Numbered from the stretch's first letter, positions 16,838 through 32,261 are shown. The stretch is 64,000 nucleotides of DNA from Kocuria rosea (GCF_006094695.1 NZ_CP035103.1:2294001-2358000); one strand, 5' to 3'. Notes: generated by a model not told the origin, from the sequence alone. Numbers and translations: made by a program.

Positions 16838-18328
16838 TCAGGCTCCGGTCAGCTTCTCGCGCAGAGCGGCCAGGGCCTCGTCGGAGGCCAGGGTGCCGGA
16901 GTCGGCGGCCGGGGCCTCGGAGGAGTAGCTGGTCGGGGCCGGCGCGGACGAGGAGGAGGACGAGGAGGACGAGGACGAGGAGCTCGTCGTGCCGCCGGCG
17001 GCGGCCTCGGCGTCCTCGGCGATCGACTTCCGGACCTGCTCCTTGTGCGCCTCCCAGCGCGACTGGGCGTCGGCGTACTGCTGCTCCCAGGCGGCGCGCT
17101 GGGTCTCGTAGCCCTCGATCCACTCGTTGGTCTCGGGATCGAAGCCCTCGGGGTACTTGTAGTTGCCCTGGTCGTCGTACTCGGCGGCCATGCCGTACTG
17201 GGCCGGGTCGAACTCGGTGGAGTCCGGGTCCACGCCCTCGTTGGCCTGCTTGAGCGACAGCGAGATGCGGCGGCGGTCCAGGTCGATGTCGATGACCTTG
17301 ACGAACAGCTCGTCGCCCACGGAGACGACCTGCTCGGCCATGTCCACGTGGCGCTGGGCCAGCTCGGAGATGTGCACCAGGCCCTCGATGCCGTCCTCGA
17401 CGCGCACGAACGCGCCGAAGGGGACGAGCTTGGTGACCTTGCCCGGCACGACCTGCCCGAGGGCGTGGGTGCGGGCGAACAGCTGCCACGGGTCCTCCTG
17501 GGTCGCCTTCAGCGACAGGGAGACGCGCTCGCGGTCCATGTCGACGTCCAGGACCTCGACGGTGACCTCCTGGCCGACCTCGACGACCTCGGAGGGGTGG
17601 TCGATGTGCTTCCAGGACAGCTCGGAGACGTGCACGAGGCCGTCGACGCCGCCCAGGTCCACGAAGGCACCGAAGTTGACGATCGAGGAGACCGTGCCCG
17701 TGCGGACCTGGCCCTTCTCGAGCTTGTGCAGGAAGTTGGAGCGGACCTCGGACTGGGTCTGCTCGAGCCAGGCACGGCGGGACAGGACCACGTTGTTGCG
17801 GTTCTTGTCCAGCTCGATGATCTTCGCCTCGATCTGCTGGCCGATGTACGGCGCGAGGTCGCGCACGCGGCGCATCTCGACGAGGGAGGCGGGGAGGAAG
17901 CCGCGCAGGCCGATGTCGAGGATGAGGCCACCCTTGACGACCTCGATGACGGTGCCGGTGACGACGCCGTCGTCCTCCTTGATCTTCTCGATGTCGCCCC
18001 AGGCGCGCTCGTACTGAGCCCGCTTCTTGGACAGGATCAGGCGGCCTTCCTTGTCCTCCTTGGTGAGGACCAGAGCCTCGACCTCATCACCCACGGTCAC
18101 GACCTCGTCCGGGTCGACATCGTGCTTGATGGACAGCTCGCGGGACGGGATGACGCCCTCGGTCTTGTAGCCGATGTCGAGAAGGACCTCGTCGCGGTCG
18201 ACCTTGACGACGGTGCCCTCGACGAGGTCGCCGTCGTTGAAGTACTTGATGGTCGCGTCGACAGCGGCGAGGAAGTCCTCGGCGGACCCGATGTCGTTGA
18301 CGGCAACCTGCGGGGTGGTGGTGGTCAT
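16838..18328 (-). CDS. rpsA: 30S ribosomal protein S1
   Basis: RNA-binding ribosomal protein of 496 residues with four S1 domains, the actinobacterial form: about residues 33-102 (GDLVEGTVVKV), 120-185 (DGVVTGTVIEV), 205-275 (GQVRTGTVSSIVNFGAFVDL) and 290-360 (GQVVPGKVTKLVPFGAFVRV). It helps bind mRNA to the 30S subunit. The C-terminal 130 residues are unstructured and include 13 consecutive serines (see separate entry). The ATG at 18328 follows GGAG at a long spacing of 10 bases. The upstream leader of about 110 bases contains a hairpin, which may serve autoregulation. Confidence 0.98.
   Translation of the reverse strand: MTTTTPQVAVNDIGSAEDFLAAVDATIKYFNDGDLVEGTVVKVDRDEVLLDIGYKTEGVIPSRELSIKHDVDPDEVVTVGDEVEALVLTKEDKEGRLILSKKRAQYERAWGDIEKIKEDDGVVTGTVIEVVKGGLILDIGLRGFLPASLVEMRRVRDLAPYIGQQIEAKIIELDKNRNNVVLSRRAWLEQTQSEVRSNFLHKLEKGQVRTGTVSSIVNFGAFVDLGGVDGLVHVSELSWKHIDHPSEVVEVGQEVTVEVLDVDMDRERVSLSLKATQEDPWQLFARTHALGQVVPGKVTKLVPFGAFVRVEDGIEGLVHISELAQRHVDMAEQVVSVGDELFVKVIDIDLDRRRISLSLKQANEGVDPDSTEFDPAQYGMAAEYDDQGNYKYPEGFDPETNEWIEGYETQRAAWEQQYADAQSRWEAHKEQVRKSIAEDAEAAAGGTTSSSSSSSSSSSSSAPAPTSYSSEAPAADSGTLASDEALAALREKLTGA
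16946..16984 (-). repeat. Poly-serine tract in rpsA
   Basis: Thirteen in-frame serine codons (TCC, TCG and one AGC mixed). Because the codons are mixed the tract is not a perfect microsatellite, but it is repetitive enough (GGA/CGA on the plus strand) to change length by slippage. Confidence 0.9.
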
Positions 18329-18365
18329 GTAGTAGGGGCTCCGATGGGGATAGTTTGTGATCAGT

Positions 18366-18403
18366 CGGAACGGAGATTGTCCGGCCGGACCGCGGCCGTT
18401 CCG
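18366..18403 (-). promoter_or_regulatory. Hairpin in rpsA mRNA leader
   Basis: Complementary arms CGGAACGG (18366-18373) and CCGTTCCG (18396-18403) enclose a GC-rich interior that can pair further. It lies in the leader between the predicted promoter and start, where S1 autoregulation elements sit in other bacteria. Confidence 0.4.
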
Positions 18404-18445
18404 AAGGATTGCTGGACAGGGCACGTGCAGAGCACGCACCGGATC

Positions 18446-18474
18446 AGTCTACGGACGGAGGAAAAGGGGCGCAA
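18446..18474 (-). promoter_or_regulatory. Candidate rpsA promoter
   Basis: On the minus strand TTGCGC (18474-18469) and TAGACT (18451-18446) are separated by exactly 17 bases. This would give an rpsA leader of about 110 bases. Confidence 0.55.
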
Positions 18475-18500
18475 CACGCGACCCGCCGCGCCGCGCGGGC

Positions 18501-19913
18501 TCAGAACTGTGTGACGCCGTACGGGGCGGTCGGGGTCTCCATGAAGTCCTGCAGGTCCCGCAGCGCGTCCTCGTCCCGGGCCACGATCAGCCCCGCCTGC
18601 GCGAGGGTGCTCGCCTTCACCGCCCCGAGGTACAGGGACCCGAGCACGTCCACCCGCATCGCCACGTCGGCCCCGTCGGGCAGCTCCACCGCGGGGACCG
18701 AGCGCCCGGCGTCGTCGTCGGCGGTGCGGGGCCGGTCGCCCAGCCGCTCGACCACGGGCTTGCCGCTGCTGGTGTCCAGCGCCCAGACGCCGTCGGCGTA
18801 GCCCATCGAGTCCACGAGGGAGATCACGATCCGCCCGCGGTAGGTGTACGGGCGGGCCTCCAGCGCGGCGGCGGGGTCCAGGACCCGCACCCACACCTTG
18901 TCGGACTCCGCGGTGACGCGGTACTTGGCCCGGTCCGCCATCGCCCACACCAGCGGGTCCTCCACGGGGGCGCGGCCGAAGCGGACCTGGTCCACGAGGT
19001 CCAGGGAGGTCACGAACTCCCACAGGGCGATCGACACGTCCGGGGAGGCGCCCACGAGGTCGAGCACCGTCAGGGTCAGCGGGTAGGAGGTGTTGGGCTC
19101 GAACCGGTAGGTCACGTAGCCGTCCGGGCGCATCGCGTCGTCGTAGTGCACGGCGCAGCGCACCTCGGGGTCCGCCTTCTGCGGGGTGATGGCGTACTCC
19201 CCCGTGTACTCGGGCCAGTGGTAGGCCACCCGGCTCACCGACCCGTGGGAGCTCTCGTGGAAGCGCTGGAAGAGCACGGGGGCGAGCTGGCGCACCGCCT
19301 CGCCGTCGGCCATCTCCACGCTGCCCACGGTCGGGGCTTTGAGCTGCAGGCGGGTCGTGGCGTCCACGGTGACCTCGCGGTTGAACGTGGCCGCGCCGAA
19401 GCCGAACCGGCCGTAGATGGTGGCCTCGGTCGCGGTCAGCAGCGCCACGGGGTAGCCGTCCCGCCGGGCGCGGTCGAGCTCTCCCGTCATGAGCCGGCGC
19501 AGCAGCCCGCGGCGGCTGTGCGTGGGCCGCACGGTGACCTCGGAGATGAGCCGGGCCCGCAGCAGCCGGCCGCGGCCCGCGTTGAGCGAGCCCTCCCAGG
19601 AGGTGAAGGTCGCCACGGGCCGCCGGGTGGGGAGTGCCGCCTCCGGCACGGCGTGCGGGTACGCCGCCCGCAGCCGCACCCGCTCGGCGTGCATCCAGGA
19701 CAGAGTGCGCTCGAGGGTCTCGTCGGTCGGCTCCGCCTGGTGGAAGCCCTGCCGGATGGCCCGTACCCACTCCACGGCGGCCGGGTTGGCCGCGACGCCG
19801 CCGGGGCCCACGCCGAACTCCGCGAAGGTGTAGTCGTGCCCGCCGGCCGAGTAGGACTCGGTCACGGTGCCGGGGGTGGACGGTGTCGTCGGAGCGTCGT
19901 GCTGGGGGTCCAT
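18501..19913 (-). CDS. Eis-like GNAT N-acetyltransferase with SCP2-like C-terminal domain
   Basis: A 470-residue protein of the enhanced-intracellular-survival (Eis) family: an N-terminal GNAT domain (ARLISEVTVRPTHSRRGLLRRLM, the acetyl-CoA loop with R-R-G-L), a second degenerate GNAT fold, and a C-terminal sterol-carrier-like domain (about residues 370-470). The C-terminus ends in phenylalanine (GVTQF), as in Eis where the free carboxylate acts in catalysis. Eis proteins acetylate amines, including aminoglycosides in mycobacteria; the natural substrate here is unknown. The ATG at 19913 follows GAGGA. It is downstream of polA on the same strand. Confidence 0.9.
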   Translation of the reverse strand: MDPQHDAPTTPSTPGTVTESYSAGGHDYTFAEFGVGPGGVAANPAAVEWVRAIRQGFHQAEPTDETLERTLSWMHAERVRLRAAYPHAVPEAALPTRRPVATFTSWEGSLNAGRGRLLRARLISEVTVRPTHSRRGLLRRLMTGELDRARRDGYPVALLTATEATIYGRFGFGAATFNREVTVDATTRLQLKAPTVGSVEMADGEAVRQLAPVLFQRFHESSHGSVSRVAYHWPEYTGEYAITPQKADPEVRCAVHYDDAMRPDGYVTYRFEPNTSYPLTLTVLDLVGASPDVSIALWEFVTSLDLVDQVRFGRAPVEDPLVWAMADRAKYRVTAESDKVWVRVLDPAAALEARPYTYRGRIVISLVDSMGYADGVWALDTSSGKPVVERLGDRPRTADDDAGRSVPAVELPDGADVAMRVDVLGSLYLGAVKASTLAQAGLIVARDEDALRDLQDFMETPTAPYGVTQF

Positions 19914-19975
19914 GGTGGGTTCCTCGTTCGCGGTGGGGTCGGGGAGCGGGCCGGCCGGGGCGCCGGTCCGGCCGG

Positions 19976-22864
19976 TCAGTGGGCCGCCTCGTGCCAGGAG
20001 CGGCCCGCGCCGACGTTGACCTCCAGCGGCACGGACAGCTCGGCGGCGCCGCCCATCTCCTCGCGCAGCACCCGCTCCACGGTCTCGCGCTCCCCGCGCA
20101 CGACCTCCACCACGAGCTCGTCGTGGACCTGCAGGAGCATCCGGGAGCCGAGGCCCTCGTCGGTGAAGCGCCGGTCCACCCCGAGCATCGCCTTCTTGAT
20201 GATGTCGGCGGCCGAGCCCTGGATGGGGGCGTTGAGGGCGGCGCGCTCGGCCATGGAGCGCAGCTGCCGGTTGTCGCTGGAGAGGTCCGGGAGGTACCGG
20301 CGGCGTCCGTCGATGGTGGCCGTGTAGCCGTCCTCGCGGGCCTGCTCCACGACGCCGCGCAGGTAGTCGCGCACCGCCCCGAACCGGGTGAAGTAGTCGC
20401 TCATCAGGGTGCGGGCCTCGTCGACGGGGATCCGCAGCTGCTTGGAGAGCCCGAAGGAGCTCAGCCCGTAGACCAGCCCGTAGCTCATGGCCTTGACCTT
20501 GGAGCGCATGGGCGCGGTGACCTCCTCCGGGGCCACCCCGAAGATCTTCGAGCCGACGAAGCGGTGCAGGTCCTCGCCGCTGCGGAACGCCTCGATCAGC
20601 GCCTCGTCCCCGGACAGGTGCGCCATGATGCGCATCTCGATCTGGGAGTAGTCGGCGGTGAGCAGCTGCTCGTAGGCCCGCCCGTCCTCCGGGCGCCCGA
20701 CCACGAACAGCCCGCGGATGCGGCGGCCCTCCTCGGTGCGCACGGGGATGTTCTGCAGGTTGGGGTTGGTGGAGGACAGCCGGCCGGTGGCGGCGACGTT
20801 CTGCATGTAGGTGGTGTGCACGCGGCCGTCCTCGGCGATGGCCTTCTGCAGGCCCTCGACGGTCTGGCGGAGCTTGTTGGCGTCCCGGTAGGCCAGCAGG
20901 CCGGCGAGGAAGCGGTGCCCCTTGGAGTCCGGGTCGGTGCGGGTGAGCAGCTCCGCCACGGCGTCGGCATCGGTGGTGAAGCCGGACTTGATCTTCTTGG
21001 TCTTCGGCAGCCCCAGCTCCTCGAACATCACCTGCTGCAGCTGCTTGGTGGAGCCGAGGTTCACGGGCTCCGCGATCTGGGCGTGCGCCTCCTGCTGCGC
21101 CTGCTCGATCACCCGGGCGAAGTCGTCGAGCAGGACCTGCACCCCCTCGGGGTCCACGGCGATCCCGGCGAGCTCCATCCGGCCCAGCACCACGGCCAGG
21201 GGCAGCTCGAGGTCCGTGAGGAGGGCGGTCTGGTGGGTCTCGGCCAGCTTCTCCAACAGGTGCTCGGAGAGCTGGACGGTGGCGACCGCCAGCTCCGCCT
21301 CCCGCCGGAGCACCGCCGGGGCGGGCCAGGGCTCGGCGTCCAGGGCGAGCTGCTGCTGCCCCTCGGCGGCGGGGCCGTCCGCGGCGGGGGCCACCGCCAG
21401 GCCCAGCCGGTCCTCGAGCAGCGCGGGGAGCTCGTAGCTGCGCCGCGCCGGCTGCAGCAGGTAGGCCGAGAGCTGGGGGTCGTCCACGACCCCGGCCAGC
21501 GGCAGGCCGCGCACCGCGAGGGACTTCCAGACGTCCTTGAGCCCGTCCACGATCTTGGGCCGGTCCGCGTCGGCCAGCCAGCGGGCCAGTGCGGACTCGA
21601 GGTCGGAGTCGGCGGCCGCGAGGTCCAGGAACAGCGCGGACGGCTGGTGGCCGCCGCGGGCGAGGACCACTCCGGAGAGCTCGCGGGCGCCCGGCAGCAC
21701 GGGGTCGTCGTCGCGGTGCAGGGCGTGCAGCACCACGGGGCCCTCCCCGCCGGCCAGCCACTGCTCGAGGTCCTCGGCGGTGCCGGGGCGCTCCACCTCG
21801 CCCAGGCCGAGGTCGGCCGGCGGGGCCGCCTCCTCGGCGGGGCGCCCGAAGGCGTCGAAGAGCCGGTTGCGCAGGCCGTCGCCGAACTCGAGGTCGTCGA
21901 AGACCTCCCCCACCGCCTGGGCGTCGGGCTCGGGCAGGCCGGCGTCGGCGAGGTCGACGTCCAGCGCGAGATCGGTGATCAGGCGGTTGAGCCGGCGGTT
22001 GCGCTCGACGTCGGCGCGGTGCTCGCGCAGCGCCTCGCCCTTCTTGCCCTTGACGCGGTCCGCGTGCGCGAGGATCGCGTCGACGCCGCCGTAGGCGAGG
22101 ATCCACTTGGCCGCGAACCCCGCGCCCACGCCGGGGATCCCGGGGAGGTTGTCGGCCTGCTCCCCGGTCAGGGCCGCGAGGTCCGGGTAGTGCTGGGGCG
22201 GCACCTTGTACTTCTCCACCACGGCGGCGGCGTCCATGTGCTTGAGGTCGGACGGGGTGCGCCCGGGGTAGACCACCGTGACGTGCTCGTCGATCATCTG
22301 GAAGGCGTCCCGGTCCCCGGAGAAGACCAGCACCTCGTAGTCCTGCTCGGCGCCGCGGCGGGCGAGGGTGGCGAGGACGTCGTCGGCCTCGTGGCCCTCG
22401 GCGGTGACCACGGGCACGCCCAGGGCGTCGAGGATCCGGCGGATCTGCGGGACCTGCCCGTGGAACTCCTCGGGCGTCTCGTCCCGTCCGCCCTTGTACT
22501 CCTCGTACTCCTGGGAGCGCAGGGTGGGGCCGTCGAGGTCGAAGGAGACCACCAGGTGGGTGGGCCTCTGCTCGCGGATCAGCTTCACGAGCGTGTTCAC
22601 GAAGCCGTAGACGGCCTCGGTGTGCCGGCCGTCGGAGGTCACGAAGGCGGGCCCGCCGCCGTACTCCGCGGCGCGGGACAGCGCGAAGAACGCGCGGAAG
22701 GCCAGGGAGTGGCCGTCGACCAGCAGCAGCTTCCGCTCGGGCCGGGAGACCGGGTAGGGGATCTCGACGTCGACGGGGTGGTCGGTGTCGGTCCCGACGG
22801 TCACCGTGCGGACAGCGGTCTCGGGGCTCGGGTCGGTCTGCGTGTGCTGCGTCGTTTTCTCCAC
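19976..22864 (-). CDS. polA: DNA polymerase I
   Basis: A 962-residue repair and Okazaki-fragment polymerase. The 5'-3' exonuclease (about residues 40-330) has LLLVDGHSLAFRAFFAL, the metal-binding EGHEADDVLA and SGDRDAFQMI, and the helix-hairpin-helix GIPGVGAGFAAKW. The middle 3'-5' exonuclease domain is degenerate: no DxE metal motif is seen, as is usual in actinobacteria, so proofreading is not expected. The polymerase domain has motif A DYSQIEMRIMAHLSGDE, motif B RSKVKAMSYGLVYGLSSFGL and motif C QVHDELVVEV. The N-terminus has about 40 extra residues before the exonuclease fold. Confidence 0.98.
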   Translation of the reverse strand: MEKTTQHTQTDPSPETAVRTVTVGTDTDHPVDVEIPYPVSRPERKLLLVDGHSLAFRAFFALSRAAEYGGGPAFVTSDGRHTEAVYGFVNTLVKLIREQRPTHLVVSFDLDGPTLRSQEYEEYKGGRDETPEEFHGQVPQIRRILDALGVPVVTAEGHEADDVLATLARRGAEQDYEVLVFSGDRDAFQMIDEHVTVVYPGRTPSDLKHMDAAAVVEKYKVPPQHYPDLAALTGEQADNLPGIPGVGAGFAAKWILAYGGVDAILAHADRVKGKKGEALREHRADVERNRRLNRLITDLALDVDLADAGLPEPDAQAVGEVFDDLEFGDGLRNRLFDAFGRPAEEAAPPADLGLGEVERPGTAEDLEQWLAGGEGPVVLHALHRDDDPVLPGARELSGVVLARGGHQPSALFLDLAAADSDLESALARWLADADRPKIVDGLKDVWKSLAVRGLPLAGVVDDPQLSAYLLQPARRSYELPALLEDRLGLAVAPAADGPAAEGQQQLALDAEPWPAPAVLRREAELAVATVQLSEHLLEKLAETHQTALLTDLELPLAVVLGRMELAGIAVDPEGVQVLLDDFARVIEQAQQEAHAQIAEPVNLGSTKQLQQVMFEELGLPKTKKIKSGFTTDADAVAELLTRTDPDSKGHRFLAGLLAYRDANKLRQTVEGLQKAIAEDGRVHTTYMQNVAATGRLSSTNPNLQNIPVRTEEGRRIRGLFVVGRPEDGRAYEQLLTADYSQIEMRIMAHLSGDEALIEAFRSGEDLHRFVGSKIFGVAPEEVTAPMRSKVKAMSYGLVYGLSSFGLSKQLRIPVDEARTLMSDYFTRFGAVRDYLRGVVEQAREDGYTATIDGRRRYLPDLSSDNRQLRSMAERAALNAPIQGSAADIIKKAMLGVDRRFTDEGLGSRMLLQVHDELVVEVVRGERETVERVLREEMGGAAELSVPLEVNVGAGRSWHEAAH

Positions 22865-22948
22865 GGACCCATCCTAGGGCCGGGCGGGAGCCGGGACCGG
22901 CGGTCCGCCGGGGCCCGGCGGGTCAGCCCGCGCGGCCGGACGGCGCGC

Positions 22949-23605
22949 TCAGGCGACCTGGTTGATGATGGCCTCGGCGACCTCCCGCATGGACAGCCGG
23001 CGGTCCATGGAGGTCTTCTGGATCCAGCGGAACGCCTCGGGCTCGGTGAGGCCCATCTTGGTGGTCAGCAGCGACTTCGCGCGCTCCACGAGCTTGCGGG
23101 TGGCGAACTGCTCCTTCATGTCCGAGACCTCGCGCTCGAGCGCGGCGATCTCCTCGGCGCGGGAGATCGCGATCTCGATCGCGGGCACGAGGTCGTCCAC
23201 CGTGAACGGCTTGACCACGTAGGCCATGGCCCCCGCCTCGCGGGCCCGCTCCACGAGCTCCCGCTGGCTGAAGGCCGTCAGCAGGACCACCGGGGCGATC
23301 CGGTCCGAGGCGATCTGCTCCGCCGCGGTGATCCCGTCGAGGACGGGCATCTTCACGTCCATGAGCACGAGGTCGGGGCGGTGCTCGCGGGCGAGCTCCA
23401 CGGCGCGCTGGCCGTTGTCGGCCTCCGCGACCACCTCGTAGCCCGCATCCTGGAGCATCTCCACGATGTCCAGGCGGATCAGGGTCTCGTCCTCGGCGAC
23501 CACCACCCGGCGGGCCGGGCGCAGGTCGTTCTCCGCCGCCTCGCCGGACAGGTCGTCGCGGGTCTCGGGCTCCTCCGCCGGGGAGGGGTTCGGCTGCTCC
23601 GTCAC
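22949..23605 (-). CDS. pdtaR: ANTAR-domain response regulator (PdtaR-like)
   Basis: A 218-residue two-component response regulator. A disordered 33-residue N-terminus precedes the receiver domain (VVVAEDETLIRLDIVEML, phosphoacceptor Asp83 in LVLMDVKMP, and the conserved Lys in VVKPF). A coiled segment leads to the RNA-binding ANTAR domain near residues 150-215 (RKLVERAKSLLTTKMGLTEPEAFRWIQ). PdtaR-type proteins act as transcription antiterminators by binding paired hairpins in mRNA, under control of the histidine kinase PdtaS, which is not in this window. The GTG at 23605 follows AAGGAG. Confidence 0.95.
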   Translation of the reverse strand: MTEQPNPSPAEEPETRDDLSGEAAENDLRPARRVVVAEDETLIRLDIVEMLQDAGYEVVAEADNGQRAVELAREHRPDLVLMDVKMPVLDGITAAEQIASDRIAPVVLLTAFSQRELVERAREAGAMAYVVKPFTVDDLVPAIEIAISRAEEIAALEREVSDMKEQFATRKLVERAKSLLTTKMGLTEPEAFRWIQKTSMDRRLSMREVAEAIINQVA

Positions 23606-23711
23606 GCTGACTCCTTGGCTGCTGGTGCGTCGTTGCCCGCGCCGCGCGGGCGGCGGGGCCGGCGGCGCCAGACTGCCCGGCGCCGCGCATTCCGTCCGAT
23701 CAGCCCCAGCC

Positions 23712-23728
23712 TATAACTGTTGTAGAGT
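23712..23728 (+). promoter_or_regulatory. Candidate -10 region of the tRNA-Leu gene
   Basis: Two -10-like hexamers, TATAAC (23712-23717) and TAGAGT (23723-23728), lie about 50-60 bases before the tRNA. No good -35 stands out. Confidence 0.35.
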
Positions 23729-23778
23729 GGTCGAGCGCAGGAGCCGCCCTCCCGAGGCGGCGCGGACTGCGACCGCAG

Positions 23779-23862
23779 GCCCAAGTGGCGGAATTGGCAG
23801 ACGCGCCGCACTCAAAATGCGGTTCCCCTGGAGTGTGGGTTCGAGTCCCACCTTGGGCACCA
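23779..23862 (+). tRNA. tRNA-Leu (CAA)
   Basis: An 84-base class II tRNA with a long variable arm. The 7-bp acceptor stem pairs GCCCAAG with CTTGGGC, the anticodon loop is CTCAAAA between CCGCA and TGCGG (anticodon CAA), the T-loop is GTTCGAGTC, and CCA is encoded. Confidence 0.97.
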
Positions 23863-23864
23863 GC

Positions 23865-23888
23865 ACCCCGGACCTCTCGGTCCGGGGT
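23865..23888 (+). terminator. Terminator after tRNA-Leu
   Basis: A 10-bp stem ACCCCGGACC / GGTCCGGGGT with TCTC loop, followed by CTTCT, just after the tRNA. Confidence 0.85.
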
Positions 23889-23911
23889 CTTCTCGTCCCA
23901 CCCCCGTGCCG

Positions 23912-24370
23912 TCAGCCCGCGGCGCCCCGCTCCCGCACCAGGTTGGTGACCCGGGCGGTGGACAGCCGCCGCCCCCGCTCGTCGGTCATCACGACCTCGT
24001 GGACGGTGAGCGTGGCGCCCAGGTGCAGCGCCGTGCACGTGCCGGTGACCGTCCCGGAGGCCACGCCGCGCTGGTGCGTCGCGTTGACGTCGACACCCAC
24101 CGCGTACCGCCCCGGACCGGCGTGCACGCTGGCCGCGGTCGAGGCGAGCGTCTCGGCGAGGACGCAGTGCGCTCCCCCGTGCAGGATCCCGCCCGGCTGC
24201 GTGTTCGGCTCGACCGGCATCGTGGCGACCGCCCGCCCGGGCGTGAGCTCCGTGAACCGGATGCCCATCGCCCGGGCGAGACCGCCCATCCCGTGCCCGG
24301 GGAAGGCTGCGTGCAGCTCCTCGGGGACCCCGTGCTCGCGCAGGTCCCGGGAGTGCTCCTCGGGGGTCAT
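23912..24370 (-). CDS. Hotdog-fold thioesterase
   Basis: A 152-residue PaaI/YbgC-like acyl-CoA thioesterase. The core segment NTQPGGILHGGAHCVLAETLAS carries the GG-x-HGG turn and a catalytic Glu/Asp position, and the strand TCTALHLGATLTVHEV completes the hotdog fold. Substrate unknown, probably a phenylacetyl- or medium-chain acyl-CoA. Start: ATG at 24370, with an alternative GTG at 24388 that would overlap the pyk stop as GTGA and add six residues. It is the last gene of the minus-strand block from pyk. Confidence 0.85.
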   Translation of the reverse strand: MTPEEHSRDLREHGVPEELHAAFPGHGMGGLARAMGIRFTELTPGRAVATMPVEPNTQPGGILHGGAHCVLAETLASTAASVHAGPGRYAVGVDVNATHQRGVASGTVTGTCTALHLGATLTVHEVVMTDERGRRLSTARVTNLVRERGAAG

Positions 24371-24384
24371 GGCCGGGGGGCTGC

Positions 24385-25863
24385 TCACCCCTCCCGCCAC
24401 GGTCCCACGCGCTCGCGCCGCTGACCGCTGCCCAGCAGCTCCCCGGCGTCGGCGACGTCGCCCACGCGGTGCACCTTGACGAGGTTCGTGGTGCCGGCGA
24501 CCCCGGGGGGCGAGCCGGCGCAGATCACCACGAGGTCGTCCTTGCCCGCGAGGCCCTGCTCCTGGAGGTGCAGGTCGACCTGCCGGGTCATCTCGTCGGT
24601 GTGGTCGACCTTCGCGACCTGGATCGGCTGCACGCCCCACAGCAGGGACATGAGTGCGGTGACGAGGGGCTCCGGGGTGAACGCCAGGATCGGGTGGGCC
24701 GGGCGCAGCCGGGAGAGCCGGCGGGCGGAGTCCCCGGACTGGGTGAACGTGCAGAGGTAGCTGACGTCGAGCTGCCGGGCGATGGTCACCGCCGCCCGCG
24801 TCACCGCGCCACCGCGGGTTCGGGGCTCCGTGCCCAGCGCCGGGACGCGCTCGAGGGCCTGGGACTCGATGGCCTCGATGATGCGGGCCATCGTCTCGAT
24901 CGTCTCGATCGGGTACTTGCCCACCGAGGTCTCCCCGGAGAGCATGACCGCGTCGGCGCCGTCGAGCACGGCGTTGGCGCAGTCGGAGGCCTCGGCCCGG
25001 GTGGGGCGCGGGCTGTCGATCATCGACTCGAGCACCTGGGTCGCGACGATCACGGGCTTGGCCCAGCGCCGGGCGAGCTCGATGGCGCGCTTCTGCACGA
25101 TCGGGACCTGCTCCAGCGGCAGCTCCACGCCCAGGTCACCGCGGGCCACCATGATGCCGTCGAACGCGTCGATGATCTCGTGCAGGGCGTCCACCGCCTG
25201 CGGCTTCTCGATCTTGGCGATCACCGGCAGCCGCCGGCCCTCCTCGTCCATGATCTCGTGCACCCGCACGATGTCCTTGGCGTCGCGCACGAAGGACAGG
25301 GCGATCAGGTCCACGCCGCGGCGCAGGGCCCAGCGCAGGTCGTCCTCGTCCTTCTCCGACAGGGCCGGGACGTTCACGGCCACGCCGGGAAGGTTGATGC
25401 CCTTGTTGTTGGACACCGCCCCGCCCACGACCACCTCGGTGGTGACGGTGGTGTCGGAGACGGCGGTGGCGCGCAGGGCGACCCGGCCGTCGTCGATGAG
25501 CAGCGGGTCGCCCACGTTGACGTCGCCCGGCAGGGCCTTGTGCGTGGTGGAGCACAGGCTCGCGGTGCCCTCGACGTCCTCGACGGTGATGGAGAACACG
25601 TCGCCGGGGAGCAGCTCGTGCGGGCCGTCCGCGAAGCGGCCGAGCCGGATCTTCGGTCCCTGCAGGTCCGCGAGGATCGCGACCGTCTGCCCGGCGTCCG
25701 CCGAGGCGCGCCGCAGGTTCTCGTAGGACGCGTCGTGCACGGAGTGGTCGCCGTGGCTCATGTTGAGCCGGGCCACGTTCATGCCGGACCGGATCGCCTG
25801 GGAGAGGTTCTCGTACGAGGAGATGGCCGGGCCGATCGTGGCCACGATCTTTGCTCGTCGCAT
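24385..25863 (-). CDS. pyk: Pyruvate kinase
   Basis: Transfers phosphate from phosphoenolpyruvate to ADP in the last step of glycolysis. At 492 residues it has standard length. MRRAKIVATIGPA opens the barrel; NVARLNMSHGDH carries the substrate arginine; ILADLQGPKIRLG and the signature IAKIEKPQAVDALHEI (catalytic Lys) and MVARGDLGVELPLEQV (metal Glu/Asp) follow. The C-terminal domain (about residues 350-475) is the effector-binding fold. The ATG is at 25863. The gene follows gltD after a strong terminator, so it has its own promoter. Confidence 0.98.
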   Translation of the reverse strand: MRRAKIVATIGPAISSYENLSQAIRSGMNVARLNMSHGDHSVHDASYENLRRASADAGQTVAILADLQGPKIRLGRFADGPHELLPGDVFSITVEDVEGTASLCSTTHKALPGDVNVGDPLLIDDGRVALRATAVSDTTVTTEVVVGGAVSNNKGINLPGVAVNVPALSEKDEDDLRWALRRGVDLIALSFVRDAKDIVRVHEIMDEEGRRLPVIAKIEKPQAVDALHEIIDAFDGIMVARGDLGVELPLEQVPIVQKRAIELARRWAKPVIVATQVLESMIDSPRPTRAEASDCANAVLDGADAVMLSGETSVGKYPIETIETMARIIEAIESQALERVPALGTEPRTRGGAVTRAAVTIARQLDVSYLCTFTQSGDSARRLSRLRPAHPILAFTPEPLVTALMSLLWGVQPIQVAKVDHTDEMTRQVDLHLQEQGLAGKDDLVVICAGSPPGVAGTTNLVKVHRVGDVADAGELLGSGQRRERVGPWREG

Positions 25864-26064
25864 GTGTGCCGCCTTGGGTCGAGGGATGCCACCGGGGAGG
25901 ACGCGCACAGCACTGCGGCCGGGGGCTCCGTCGCGCAGGACACGACGCAGCTCCCGGCCGCACTGCCTGGATGTCCGCCCTGGGGCGGGAGGTCGTTCCC
26001 AGCCTACCAACGCCGCCGCCGGTGTCGAGGCGCCCGGCCCGTCGGCCCGCCCCGGACGTGCGAC

Positions 26065-26108
26065 GGCGCGGGCCGCCCCCTCCCTCTCGGAAGGGGGCGG
26101 CCCGCGCC
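26065..26108 (-). terminator. Terminator after gltD
   Basis: A 17-bp GC stem (26065-26081 with 26092-26108), 27 bases past the gltD stop. Confidence 0.85.
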
Positions 26109-26134
26109 GCGGGACCGTGGGGCCCGGTGCCGTC

Positions 26135-32261
<6,127 letters not shown>

